Assembly (NCBI GenBank): GCA_024226735.1
Contig: JAAELL010000577.1
Location: 1-57,985, forward strand
Reading direction: 5' to 3'
Length of the DNA stretch: 57,985 nt
DNA from: a bacterium
GTDB taxonomy: Bacteria; Planctomycetota; UBA1135; GCA-002686595
Below, piece after piece: positions 16,309-25,468 of this stretch. The number at the start of each line of letters is the position of its first letter. The stretch's first letter is position 1. The notes beneath the pieces were generated by a model. It did not search any database, was not told where the DNA came from, and was given only the letters and a program-made list of their open reading frames with translations. Both the position numbers and the translations under genes were made by a program.

Positions 16309-16348
16309 GTTGGAGTCGCGGTGCCTCTTGGTGTGCAGAACGCATCTC

Positions 16349-16882
16349 TCACCGTCGGATTGGCCCGACCCTGCCGTCTTGGCGGTAGCGCCAGATGTGA
16401 CGGGTGTTCGTGCCGCAGATCCACATCGTGTCGCTCGGGTCGATGTGGAGACCGAACAAGAAGCCACCGCCGGGCACGTCGATCGTCATCTGGTGCACGC
16501 CGGCTTCATCGTAGATGTCCACGTTGCCGGTCGTGTAGGAGTTGACGGCGATCGTGCCATCGGCGAAGACGCCGCAATCGCCGAAAGCACCGCCGACCTG
16601 GGGCGCATCGAAGGTCTGCACCAGAGTCGCACTCGAGTCGTAGATCTCGATGGTTTGTCCAAACCGCGTCGCCCAGCGATCGTCTGCCGTGATGGCGGCC
16701 CCCCAACGGGTGAAGCCGCCTATCGTCTGCACCACGAGCGTTCCGTCCGGACGGTAGTGCTGGAGACGGTTCTCGACGTTGACGATCAGATCCCCTTCTT
16801 ACATCTGCGCCGCAGCCGATGCGGCGAACAGACAGCAGGAAGAGGCGAAAGCACGACACCGGACCGCAGCGGGAGGCATCAT
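16349..16882 (-). pseudogene. Secreted beta-propeller protein broken by a nonsense codon
   Basis: A normal start (MM at 16882 after GAGG) and signal peptide (CCLFAASAAAQM) are followed at once by an in-frame TAA at 16799-16801. The same frame then continues with clear coding sequence, EGDLIVNVENRL, HYRPDGTLVVQTIGG, FGDCGVFADGTIAVNSY, typical of NHL/propeller blades. A single CAA-to-TAA change would explain the stop. The frame ends after about three blades, without the usual remaining blades or the shared C-terminal domain, so the 3' part is also lost where it meets the alcohol dehydrogenase gene. Confidence 0.7.
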
Positions 16883-16971
16883 GGGGAACCTCGGGTCAAG
16901 GACAATGGATGACGATAACGCTGCAGGCCCAGAGGCCGCGTCGACGGTTGCGACTGAAATCGCCCCCCCAC

Positions 16972-18573
16972 CTACCGGAAGTGGACGGCCAGCGCTTCGG
17001 TGAACTGCGACAACGGAGAGTCGCGGTACCAACCCTGGAAGTACCAGGTCTCGCCCGACACGACCGCCGCCGGTGGCGTCATCGGGATCGCGGAGAGGTC
17101 GATCGGCACTTGGATCACCCCCTGAGCTCCCGCGTTCTCCACCTGCTGCGCAAAGCGCGCGATGGGCGAAGTGACACAGAGCGGCCCGGGCGATCCAGGC
17201 GGGAGCAGGAAACCGGGACGCAGCGAAGCGAGGTAATAGCCAAACTGATTCGGCGGTAGCCCCGTCATCGTCAGCGTGAGATCGTTCAGTGCCACGAGGT
17301 CGCTGCCCGACGCGGTCAGGAAACCTCCGGGCCCCGCCGAGTTGGGCGGCGGTGGCGTGCAGAAGTTGGCGCCGAGCATTCCGAGATCGGGCACCTGCGC
17401 CCCGACGAACGAGAACCCGCCTCCCACGAAGTCATCGACTCGGACGACATTCGCCCCAGGGGCGACGTCCGCATCGAAGCGGAAGTTGTAGACCGTCCCG
17501 AAACGCAGCGCGTTCGCGGTCGGGTCCACGAACGCGGCGTCGGCCTCCCAGCTCAACTCGTTCGGCGCCACGGTGACGACCCAGTCATCGCCGCTGTAAA
17601 TCTCGCCCGAATGGTAGTCGGCGTCGCTGAAGCCGATCGCGGACACGGTCGTACCGGCAGGCAGCGGAACGCCGAAGCGCCGCGCGGCCAGGCGCGAGTT
17701 GTGGTTGTAGAGCGCGTATTCGTAGTGCCACTGACCGGCACCCAGACTCATCGCGCGGCTCGCGAGCCAGAAGCGGCCGCCAGTGAGGTCGTCGTACTGC
17801 TCGAGCCGAACCTCCGGATCGATGCTGGCCCAGGCGAACAGCGCCGGCTCGCCGCGCATCGTCGGCCCACTGAACAAGAGCTGGAGTCCCGGACCGACCA
17901 GGACCTCGCGCCACGACGCGTTGTTGTGGCCGTTGCCGAAGGCGGCGTCGTCCGGCGCGAGGAAGTGTCCTTCGGCGAAGTAGCGCGCGCCGGGGTTCAG
18001 CGCGGGAAGAAGGTCTTCGTCCCGGACCTGCAGGCGGCGGAAGAGGACGTCGCCGCTCTGACCCGAACCGGTGAACGGGAAAGGAAACTGGCCCGTCCAC
18101 GGGTCGATGTCGGAGCGCGGGCCGAGCAGGTCTTGGATCCCGTTCGTCGCAGTCGCATTCGCGTCGGCGCACCCCGGTCCCAAGAGCGACGTGGACCCCG
18201 ACGGCGTGCACGTGCCGCAGCAACCGAGCGTCGCGGCGACGATGTAGCCGTGGCGCGCCCAGCTCATCCCGATCTGCTCGAAGCGTCCCTCGTGCAGGCG
18301 ATAGAGGTGCTGGAGCAGGACCGGGTGCTCGCTCGTGTTCGTGAGCGAGGCGAGGTTCCCGTCACCGTAGTTGCACTTGGTCGTGCCGATGGCGTACGCC
18401 CCGACCGACCCGAGCGACGCGATGCGTTCGATGCCGGTCAGGTCGCCGAGCACGACGTCAGGCCCGGTGGTGGGAGTCGTACAGTCGAGGACCTGGGCGT
18501 TCGACGACACCTGAGCGAGCCCGGCGAGGGCACAGATCAGGTAGAGACGGAGCGAAACACGCGTGCGGAGCAT
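16972..18573 (-). CDS. Large secreted protein with shared C-terminal domain
   Basis: The 533-residue protein starts at an ATG at 18573 with a signal peptide (LYLICALAGLAQVSSNAQ). Residues 25-400 are a cysteine-containing extracellular region I do not recognise; its motifs include TTKCNYGD, WHYEYALYNHNS and GDDWVVTVAPNE. The latter pattern recurs in planctomycete secreted proteins of unknown role. The last 131 residues are the shared domain, beginning FCTPPPPNSAG, with NQFGYYLAS, GETWYFQGWYRD and a terminal VHFR. Confidence 0.78.
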   Translation of the reverse strand: MLRTRVSLRLYLICALAGLAQVSSNAQVLDCTTPTTGPDVVLGDLTGIERIASLGSVGAYAIGTTKCNYGDGNLASLTNTSEHPVLLQHLYRLHEGRFEQIGMSWARHGYIVAATLGCCGTCTPSGSTSLLGPGCADANATATNGIQDLLGPRSDIDPWTGQFPFPFTGSGQSGDVLFRRLQVRDEDLLPALNPGARYFAEGHFLAPDDAAFGNGHNNASWREVLVGPGLQLLFSGPTMRGEPALFAWASIDPEVRLEQYDDLTGGRFWLASRAMSLGAGQWHYEYALYNHNSRLAARRFGVPLPAGTTVSAIGFSDADYHSGEIYSGDDWVVTVAPNELSWEADAAFVDPTANALRFGTVYNFRFDADVAPGANVVRVDDFVGGGFSFVGAQVPDLGMLGANFCTPPPPNSAGPGGFLTASGSDLVALNDLTLTMTGLPPNQFGYYLASLRPGFLLPPGSPGPLCVTSPIARFAQQVENAGAQGVIQVPIDLSAIPMTPPAAVVSGETWYFQGWYRDSPLSQFTEALAVHFR

Positions 18574-18679
18574 CAGCACCTCGATGGAAAGGACCGTTCC
18601 CTCGCGCGTGGCCGGGAACCGCGCGAGGCACGTGCCGAATCGTAGCACCCCTCGGCGCCATCGGCGCCGATCCATGCCC

Positions 18680-19996
18680 TCAGACGAACTTGCGGACGCC
18701 CGGGACGGCCACGGGCCGCGTCTCCAGGTCGCTCCACTCGTAGGCCGGCGGGGACAAGTCCTCCTGGGAGTTGAGTGCTTGGTCCCACGTGATTCGCTGA
18801 CCGGTGTACGCCGCCATGCGCGCGAGGATCGCCATCAGCGTGCTGTTGCACATGTACTCGCCGTTGTTGATCGGCTCGCCGCTGCGGATCGAAGCGAAGA
18901 GCGCGTCATGCTCGTTCTGGTACATGTCGTCGACTTCGCCCTCCTTCTTGCGCCAGCGCCACTTGTCGGCGCCGGTGATCTTGTGGGCCTGGAGGGAGGC
19001 CTGCCCCTTGGTTCCGTGCACGAAGTCGGACACGTTGCTCTTCGCCCCGTTCCACTGCCGGCACGAGCTGAAGCACTTCACGCCGTTCGCCCACTCGTAG
19101 ACGGTGTTGAAGTGGTCGTACACGTTTCCGTACTTGGGGTCAGTGCGCTGCACCCTTCCACCGCTCGCGGTCGCCGCGACCGGATACTCGTCCTGCATCG
19201 CCCACGCGATCTTGTCGAGGCTGTGGATGTGCTGCTCGGTGATGTGGTCGCCCGAAGCCCAGGTGAAGTAGAGCCAGTTGCGAACCTGGTACTCCATCTC
19301 GCTCCACTCCGGCTTGCGGCCACGGTGCCACAGCCCGCCGGTGTTGTAGGTGCACTCGAGCGCGACAATGTCGCCGATCGCTCCGTCATGGACGCGCTGC
19401 AGGGTCTCGCGCGTGGCGCTCGAGTAGCGGTAGCAGAGCCCCGAGACGACCGAGAGCCCCTTGGCCTTCGCCTGCTTGCACGACTCGATGACCGAGCGCA
19501 CCCCGGGCGCGTCCGTCGCGATCGGCTTCTCGACGAACATGTGCTTGCCCTTCTCGACCGCGTAGGCGACGTGCAGCGGCCGGAAGTGCGGGGTCGTCGC
19601 CAGCAGCACGACGTCGCACGCGTCGATGACCTGCTTGTACGCGTCGAAGCCGACGAAGACGTTCTCGGGCGGAACGACGACGCGCTTGCCGAGCGCTTGC
19701 GTTTCGGAATCGTCGGAGGAAGCCATCGACGTGAGCGTCTTCAGGCTGTTCTCGGCATGATCGGCAAAGGTGTCGCCGAGCGCGACAAGCTCCACCTCGG
19801 GGTCGGCGGCGAGTGCGTTCTTGGCGGCGCCGGTACCACGTCCGCCGCAGCCGACGAGACCGATCTTGAGGACGCCGCGGCGCCCGCGCGGGGCAGCCGA
19901 CGCCAGGGGCGCGCCCGCGGTCAAGGCTGCCGCAGCTGCACCGGCCTGGATAAGTTCGCGGCGGGAGGGCGGGTTGGAGCCGGAGAGTTGATGCAT
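18680..19996 (-). CDS. Tat-exported Gfo/Idh/MocA oxidoreductase
   Basis: The 438-residue protein begins with a twin-arginine signal (NPPSRRELIQAGAAAAALTAG), so it is exported folded, probably with NAD(P) bound. The Rossmann motif GLVGCGGRGTGAAK follows, then the catalytic EKP motif (FVEKPIATDAPG) and the C-terminal dehydrogenase domain (GDHITEQHIHSLDKIAW). Such exported dehydrogenases are numerous in planctomycetes and act on sugars or polyols; the substrate is not visible. A paralog sits at 23562-24887 on the other strand. Confidence 0.88.
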   Translation of the reverse strand: MHQLSGSNPPSRRELIQAGAAAAALTAGAPLASAAPRGRRGVLKIGLVGCGGRGTGAAKNALAADPEVELVALGDTFADHAENSLKTLTSMASSDDSETQALGKRVVVPPENVFVGFDAYKQVIDACDVVLLATTPHFRPLHVAYAVEKGKHMFVEKPIATDAPGVRSVIESCKQAKAKGLSVVSGLCYRYSSATRETLQRVHDGAIGDIVALECTYNTGGLWHRGRKPEWSEMEYQVRNWLYFTWASGDHITEQHIHSLDKIAWAMQDEYPVAATASGGRVQRTDPKYGNVYDHFNTVYEWANGVKCFSSCRQWNGAKSNVSDFVHGTKGQASLQAHKITGADKWRWRKKEGEVDDMYQNEHDALFASIRSGEPINNGEYMCNSTLMAILARMAAYTGQRITWDQALNSQEDLSPPAYEWSDLETRPVAVPGVRKFV

Positions 19997-20094
19997 GATG
20001 GAGTCCTCGATCGTGCCGCGGATCTTCGCGATCTCGAGGAGAAGATCCTAACCCATCGGCGTGTCCGGAGTGGAGACTCCGCAATCCGCCCTCG

Positions 20095-21297
20095 ATGAGA
20101 AGCCGAGCTCACATCCTGACGGTCGTCGTAGTCGGCGCCGCAAGCGCCATCCTCGCGACGTTTCTAGGGCGTCGCCTGAATGGCGGGTCGCCCGACTTGA
20201 CCCTCGCGATGGGCGACGCGGAGAGCGCGCACGAAGCGCTGGCACGCGAGCGGCGCGACCGCGACCCGAGCGACCGTTCGCCGTGGCTCGATTGGCCCTA
20301 CCACCTGCCGGAGAGCGTGGCACTCAAGCTGCTGCCCGAGCTCCAGTCGGATCGCGGGCAGTACGACCCGTGGTGCACCTACGTCTACCGCCCCTATTTC
20401 GAGCGCGAACGGAAGTGGGAAGAGCACCCCGACGGCAAGTACCGCACCCGGACCAACGACCTCGGTTTCGTGCGCACGACCGACACGCTGCCGACACCGC
20501 CGGGCGCGCGGGTCCTCGTCACGGGCGACTCGCACGTCGACGGAATCTGCAACGTCGAAGAGGGCTTTCCGTTGCTCCTCGAGGCGAAGCTCGGCGCGGG
20601 GCTCGGCGCGGGGCACGTCGAGGTCTTGAACGGCGCGGTCTCGGGCTACTCCTTCATCCAGTACCTCGGCGTGCTCGAACGCGCCCTCGCGCTCGGCCTC
20701 GAGCCGGACGTGTTCGTCGTGACGGTCTACGCCGGCAACGACTTCACGGGCGTCCTACAACTCTGGCGCTTCCTCGAGATTCGAGAGCTCGCCGAGCTCG
20801 GCCAAGGCCGGGGACGCGGCAAGCAAGTCCAGCGCCAACGCAAGGCGCCGCGCGAGCACGTGGCGCCTTACGGCCAATGCCTGACGTCGGCCAGCTACCT
20901 CTATAGCTTTCCCACGGAGCAGGCGGTCGCGCTCGACGCCGCATGCACCGTGACGGCGACCATCGCGCAGCGCTGCGCGGAGTCGGGCACGCGCCTCCTC
21001 GTCGTCATCCTCCCTTCCCCCTCGGACCTGCCCGAGCAGTCACCGCTGGAGTGCATCGAGCGAGCGCTCGAGTACGCCGGCCTCGGACAGGTGGACCTCG
21101 AGCGACTGACGCAGCTGCGGCAGGAGTACGCGGCCTGGCTCGCGGAGCGCGACATTCGCTTCGTCGACCTCCACGCCGCGTTCGCCGCGCACGACGGCAC
21201 GCTGTTCTGGCAGCGCGACCTGCACCTGAACCTCGACGGGCACCGCCTCGCGGCCGAGACCGTCGAGCCTGCGCTGCGCGAGCTGCTGGACGACTGA
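20095..21297 (+). CDS. SGNH/GDSL-type hydrolase with N-terminal membrane anchor
   Basis: The 400-residue protein has one N-terminal membrane segment (ILTVVVVGAASAILATFLG) and then an SGNH fold. The blocks are visible in order: VTGDSHVDG (Ser), NGAVSGYS (Gly), VYAGNDF (Asn) and DLHLNLDGH (Asp-His). The family hydrolyses esters, including O-acetyl groups of polysaccharides; the substrate is unknown. It is divergent from the Tat oxidoreductase gene across about 100 bp and meets the apbE gene tail to tail with 2 bp between stops. Confidence 0.83.
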   Translation: MRSRAHILTVVVVGAASAILATFLGRRLNGGSPDLTLAMGDAESAHEALARERRDRDPSDRSPWLDWPYHLPESVALKLLPELQSDRGQYDPWCTYVYRPYFERERKWEEHPDGKYRTRTNDLGFVRTTDTLPTPPGARVLVTGDSHVDGICNVEEGFPLLLEAKLGAGLGAGHVEVLNGAVSGYSFIQYLGVLERALALGLEPDVFVVTVYAGNDFTGVLQLWRFLEIRELAELGQGRGRGKQVQRQRKAPREHVAPYGQCLTSASYLYSFPTEQAVALDAACTVTATIAQRCAESGTRLLVVILPSPSDLPEQSPLECIERALEYAGLGQVDLERLTQLRQEYAAWLAERDIRFVDLHAAFAAHDGTLFWQRDLHLNLDGHRLAAETVEPALRELLDD

Positions 21298-21299
21298 CG

Positions 21300-22292
21300 T
21301 CAGTGCAGGAAGCGCGCTTCCATCCCAGGAGTGCGCCACTCGTTCGCGCCGTGCAGCAGGTACGCCTCACAGCCGCGCGCAAGGACCAGCTCGAGCGCGG
21401 CGCCCGGTTCGAGCACGCACGCCGCGGAGGCGAGCGCGTCGGCCTCGAGGCCGGTCGGCGCGAGCACCGTCGCGGCGCGGCCTCCGGTCAACGCGAGCCC
21501 GGTGCGCGGATCGACGATGTGCGAGTAGCGGACCCCGTCGATCTCCACGAATCGATTCGCGTCACCCGACGTGGCGACGGCGGCTCCCGCGAGCTCGATC
21601 GCGGCTCGCGGCCCCGCTGCGCCGCGCGGCGAGACGACGACGCGCCACCCCGCTCGCCCCGGCGGCGGCCCCGACGCCGCGACGTCGCCACCCCCGTCGA
21701 CCAGGGCGCGCTCGATCCCGTGCGCGGCGAGCGTGTCGAGCACGGCATCGAGCGTGCGCCCCTTCGCGATCCCTCCCAGGTCGAGCCGCATGCCGTCCAC
21801 CGCGAGCGTCGCGCGCGCACCACCGCCGCGCCGTGGGTCGACGGCGAGCAGCCCGTAGCCGACGCGCGCGCGCGCGGCGGCGATCCGCTCGGGCCGCGGC
21901 AGCTCCCCCTGCCGCCGCGCCCGCCGCCAGAGCCGCACGAGCGGGCCGACCGTCACGTCGAACGCCCCACCCGACTCCTCGGCGACACGCTGCGCCGCGG
22001 CCAGCACCTCCGCGAGCTCGGCCGAGACGTCCTGGGCGGACCCGGCCGGGAGCGCACTCAGCGACGACAGCTCGCTCGCGGGGTCGTAGTCGCTGTAGAT
22101 CCCGTTCAGCCGATCGATCTCGGCGAACGCCGCAGAGGCGGCGCGCTCGGCACGGCCGGGCTCCGAGTCGTAGAGCACGATGCGGAACGTCGTGCCCATC
22201 TTGGGACGTTCGTACGCGAAACGTTGCAGCGGAGCGGCGCAACCGCACACGCTGAACAGCGCCGCGAGCACGATGGGCAGGTGGGGCTTCAC
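21300..22292 (-). CDS. apbE: FAD:protein FMN transferase (ApbE) lipoprotein
   Basis: The 330-residue protein has a lipoprotein signal (MKPHLPIVLAALFSVCGC) and the ApbE fold: YERPKMGTTFRIVLYD, GGAFDVTVGPLVRLW, DGMRLDLGGIAKG and YSHIVDPRTG. ApbE moves FMN from FAD to a Ser or Thr of extracytoplasmic redox proteins such as Nqr, Rnf or flavin-binding cytochromes. No obvious acceptor gene lies nearby. It is divergent from the SUMF1-type gene with about 17 bp between starts. Confidence 0.9.
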   Translation of the reverse strand: MKPHLPIVLAALFSVCGCAAPLQRFAYERPKMGTTFRIVLYDSEPGRAERAASAAFAEIDRLNGIYSDYDPASELSSLSALPAGSAQDVSAELAEVLAAAQRVAEESGGAFDVTVGPLVRLWRRARRQGELPRPERIAAARARVGYGLLAVDPRRGGGARATLAVDGMRLDLGGIAKGRTLDAVLDTLAAHGIERALVDGGGDVAASGPPPGRAGWRVVVSPRGAAGPRAAIELAGAAVATSGDANRFVEIDGVRYSHIVDPRTGLALTGGRAATVLAPTGLEADALASAACVLEPGAALELVLARGCEAYLLHGANEWRTPGMEARFLH

Positions 22293-22309
22293 GCGCTACA
22301 TTGTTGCCG

Positions 22310-23458
22310 ATGCTCCCCACCGTTTCCGCCGTTTCCGCTGCCGCGCTCCTGACCCTACTCCCCTTCCTGCCCGTCCACCTCCAGGACGAGGGGCAAGATG
22401 AAGGCCAGGACGACGGGCTGAGGTACCCCGAGATGCCCGCGGGGCGTCCGCCGGTGCTCGCCGTCGACGACGCGCTCGCCGCCGAAGCCGCAAAGATGAA
22501 GCCCTACGTCGATCGCGTGCCCGGCATGGACGCCATGTTCCGACTCGTGCCGATCCCCGGCGGCACGTTCACGATGGGCAGCCCGAAGGACGAGACGGAC
22601 CGCAAGGGCACCGAGGGTCCGCGAGTGCAGGTCGCCGTCGATCCGTTCTGGATGGGCGTGCACGAGGTCACCTGGGACGAGTACCACGTCTTCATGTACC
22701 GGCGCGACATCGACCTGCGGAGCAAGACCGAGAGTCCGCCCGAGGTCCAGGATGCGTGGGCCGACGCCGTCAGCCGGCCTACTCCCCCGTACGTCCCGAT
22801 GGACTTCGAGATGGGCGTATCGGGCTACCCGGCGATCTGCATGACGCAGTTCGCCGCAAAGCAGTACACGAAGTGGGTCTCGATGAAGACGGGACGCTTC
22901 TACCGGCTCCCGACCGAGGCCGAGTGGGAATACGCCTGCCGCGCGGGCACCGACACCGCCTACTCCTTTGGTGCCGAAGCAGCGGGACTCGAGGAAGCGG
23001 GCTGGTACTTCGACAACGCCGACGATCAGTACCAGCCGGTCGGCAAGAAGAAGCCGAACGCATGGGGCCTTCACGACATGCACGGCAACGTCGCCGAGTG
23101 GGTGCTCGACGCGTACGACGCCGACTGGTACAAGGCGCTCGCGCGCAAGCAGCAGCCCGTGCGCAATCCGATCAACTGGCCGACGCGGCTCTACCCGCGC
23201 GTCGTGCGCGGCGGCTCGTGGGACGATGATCCGGACAGGCTTCGGTCGGCCGCGCGACGCGCGTCGAAGAAGAGCTGGAAGGTCCAGGACCCGCAGCTGC
23301 CCAAGAGCATCTGGTACCACACGGACGCGACGTTCGTCGGCTTCCGGCTCGTGCGTCCGCTCGTCGAGCCGAGCTCCGAGGAGATGGCGCGCTACTGGGA
23401 AGCCGACCGCGACGACGTGCGCGCGATTCAGATGCGCCAGCGCGAAGGCAAGCGCTAG
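22310..23458 (+). CDS. SUMF1/FGE-fold secreted protein
   Basis: The protein of 382 residues has a signal peptide (MLPTVSAVSAAALLTLLPFL) and a formylglycine-generating-enzyme-like fold from about residue 75 (IPGGTFTMGSPKDE, FYRLPTEAEWEYACRAGT, WGLHDMHGNVAEWVLD, VVRGGSWDDDPDRLRSA). The two cysteines that bind copper in true FGE, which normally follow RGGSW or precede the end, are absent there, so maturation of sulfatases is unlikely. These proteins often have other roles such as ligand binding. The ATG at 22310 is preferred to the TTG codons just before it. Confidence 0.83.
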   Translation: MLPTVSAVSAAALLTLLPFLPVHLQDEGQDEGQDDGLRYPEMPAGRPPVLAVDDALAAEAAKMKPYVDRVPGMDAMFRLVPIPGGTFTMGSPKDETDRKGTEGPRVQVAVDPFWMGVHEVTWDEYHVFMYRRDIDLRSKTESPPEVQDAWADAVSRPTPPYVPMDFEMGVSGYPAICMTQFAAKQYTKWVSMKTGRFYRLPTEAEWEYACRAGTDTAYSFGAEAAGLEEAGWYFDNADDQYQPVGKKKPNAWGLHDMHGNVAEWVLDAYDADWYKALARKQQPVRNPINWPTRLYPRVVRGGSWDDDPDRLRSAARRASKKSWKVQDPQLPKSIWYHTDATFVGFRLVRPLVEPSSEEMARYWEADRDDVRAIQMRQREGKR

Positions 23459-23561
23459 GCCTGGCAGTCAGCAATCCCCAGGCGGGAGATCCTGCGCAGC
23501 GCGCGGTCCGGTAGACTCGTCGACGAACACCCACTCGACCTGAAACCGGAAGGTTCCCGAT

Positions 23562-24887
23562 ATGCCTGGCACGACTCGCCGCTCGATCCTCAAGACCGGA
23601 AGCGCCGCAGTGGCGGGCGCCAGCCTGGGCGGCACCAGCCTCTTCGGATCCCAATCGCCACAGGCCGAGGGCGAGCGCGCAAGCGCAAAGAATGGCGAGA
23701 CGATCCGCGTCGCCCTCGTGGGCTGTGGCGGACGCGGGACCGGCGCGGCGCGCCAGGCGCTGAGCACGGAAGGCTCGGTGCAGCTCGTCGCGATGGCGGA
23801 CGCGTTCTCCGACCGGCTCGAAGGCAGCCTCGCGGAGATCTCCAAGCACGTCGACGCGGCCCGCCTCGACGTCCCCGAGGAACGCCGCTTCGTCGGCTTC
23901 GACGCCGCCCAGAAAGCGATCGACTCCGACGTCGATCTCGTGATCCTCACGACGCCCCCGGGCTTCCGCCCGATGCACTTCGAGTACGCGGTCTCCAAGG
24001 GCAAGCACGTGTTCATGGAGAAGCCCGTCGCCGTCGACGCGCCCGGCGTGCGCAAGGTACTCGCCGCGGGCGAAGAGGCCAAGCGACGCAACCTCAAGGT
24101 CGGCGTCGGACTGCAGCGCCACCACGAGCGCAAGTACCAGGAGACGATCCGGCGCATCCACGACGGAGCGATCGGCGACCTGCGCCTCTTGCGCTGCTTC
24201 TGGAACAGCGGCGGCGTCTGGGTGCGCAAGCGCGAGCAGGGGCAGACCGAGATGGAGTATCAGATGCGCAACTGGTACTACTTCAACTGGCTGTGCGGCG
24301 ATCACATCACCGAGCAACACATCCACAACCTCGACGTCTGCAACTGGATCATGAAGGGCTTCCCCGTCAGCGCCCAGGGCCAGGGCGGCCGCCAGGTGCG
24401 CAACGGCATGGACCACGGCGAGATCTTCGACCACCACATGGTCGAGTTCACCTACGCCGACGGCACGAAGATGATCAGCCAGTGCCGCCACATCCCCAAC
24501 ACGTGGTCGAGCGTCTCCGAGCACGCCCACGGCACCCTCGGCACGGCGACCGCCAACCGCGGCATCGTCGAGGTGTTCGGCGGCGACAAGTGGCGCTTCA
24601 GGGACGAGAACCCCAACCCGTACCAGGTCGAGCACGACGTGCTGTTCGCCGCGGTGCGCGAGGATCGTCCGCACAACGAGGCCGAGTACGGTGCCAAGAG
24701 CACGATGACCTCGATCCTGGGCCGCATGGCGACCTACTCGGGTCAGAACGTGCGCTGGGACGACGCGCTCAAGTCCGAGATCGGTCTCGTGCCGGAGGCG
24801 TACGCGTGGGACGCCAAGCCCCCGACCCAGCCGGACGAGAGCGGGCTCTACCCGATCCCGACGCCCGGCGTCACGCGAGTCCTTTGA
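23562..24887 (+). CDS. Tat-exported Gfo/Idh/MocA oxidoreductase (paralog)
   Basis: The 441-residue protein carries a Tat signal (TTRRSILKTGSAAVAGASLGG), the Rossmann motif ALVGCGGRGTGAA, the EKP motif (FMEKPVAVDAPG) and the dehydrogenase domain (CGDHITEQHIHNLDVCNW). It shares long motifs with the product at 18680-19996, including the HDGAIGD and GDHITEQHIH segments, so the two are paralogs. It is separated from the b562-like gene downstream by only 16 bp and the two are probably cotranscribed. Confidence 0.88.
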   Translation: MPGTTRRSILKTGSAAVAGASLGGTSLFGSQSPQAEGERASAKNGETIRVALVGCGGRGTGAARQALSTEGSVQLVAMADAFSDRLEGSLAEISKHVDAARLDVPEERRFVGFDAAQKAIDSDVDLVILTTPPGFRPMHFEYAVSKGKHVFMEKPVAVDAPGVRKVLAAGEEAKRRNLKVGVGLQRHHERKYQETIRRIHDGAIGDLRLLRCFWNSGGVWVRKREQGQTEMEYQMRNWYYFNWLCGDHITEQHIHNLDVCNWIMKGFPVSAQGQGGRQVRNGMDHGEIFDHHMVEFTYADGTKMISQCRHIPNTWSSVSEHAHGTLGTATANRGIVEVFGGDKWRFRDENPNPYQVEHDVLFAAVREDRPHNEAEYGAKSTMTSILGRMATYSGQNVRWDDALKSEIGLVPEAYAWDAKPPTQPDESGLYPIPTPGVTRVL

Positions 24888-24903
24888 TCGAGAGAACGAA
24901 GTG

Positions 24904-25386
24904 ATGCGACTGCGAACGACTGCGTGCACCGCCACCCTCGTGATCGGGCTGGCCGCCTTCCTGCAGGCGGCCCTCCCGGGCACCGCCCAGGATCCCGAGT
25001 CGGCACCGCCGGCGGTGGACGAGGCGCACGACGACGAGACACCGCTGGCGGTGCAGATGGAGATCATCGAGGAGTCGATGAGCAAGCTGCGTCGCACGGT
25101 GCGCAAGCCCGAGCAGGACGCGCAGAGCCTCGAGCTCCTGTCGAAGATCCAGACCGCCGTGATCGCGTCGAAGGCCCAGCCTCCGGCGATGATCGCGCGT
25201 GTCCCCGAAGGAGAACGCAGCGCGTTCCTCGCCGCGTACCGCAAGGAGATGATCGCCTTCCTCGAGCAGGTCCTCGCGATCGAGAAGGCGCTGCTCGAGG
25301 GCGACCACGACACGGCGCGGGCCGCGCACAAGGCCGCCAGCGCCATGGAGGACACCGGCCACGAGACGTTCACCGATGACGAGTGA
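24904..25386 (+). CDS. Periplasmic cytochrome b562-like protein
   Basis: The 160-residue protein has a signal peptide (TACTATLVIGLAAFLQAALPGTAQ) and a four-helix bundle like cytochrome b562. The candidate heme ligands are a Met in the first helix (VQMEIIEESMSKLRR) and a His near the C-terminus (DTGHETF), as in the family; no CXXCH is present, so heme would be bound non-covalently. It may pass electrons for the adjacent exported oxidoreductase, which is inference from position. The ATG at 24904 directly follows an in-frame GTG. Confidence 0.75.
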   Translation: MRLRTTACTATLVIGLAAFLQAALPGTAQDPESAPPAVDEAHDDETPLAVQMEIIEESMSKLRRTVRKPEQDAQSLELLSKIQTAVIASKAQPPAMIARVPEGERSAFLAAYRKEMIAFLEQVLAIEKALLEGDHDTARAAHKAASAMEDTGHETFTDDE

Positions 25387-25468
25387 AAGCCGCCCGCACG
25401 CTTGTCCTCTCCGGTGATAGATTGAATCGGGCCAACCGGCCCGGACCGCTCCCCTGCCCCGCTCTCTC

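Noticed and set aside
16799..16801. Reassignment or readthrough of stop codons as an explanation for in-frame TAA, TAG and TGA in several genes
   Set aside because: All three codons are used as true stops by intact genes in the window (TAG at 139-141, TAA at 46495-46497, TGA at many genes), and the affected genes carry other damage.
18563..20098. A 511-codon plus-strand frame opposite the Tat oxidoreductase gene
   Set aside because: The composition is that of a shadow frame; the minus strand encodes a Tat signal, Rossmann motif and EKP motif.
22310..23458. Calling this gene a sulfatase-maturing FGE
   Set aside because: The fold matches but the catalytic cysteines are not where expected, and the sulfatase-like gene in this window lacks the target Cys or Ser.
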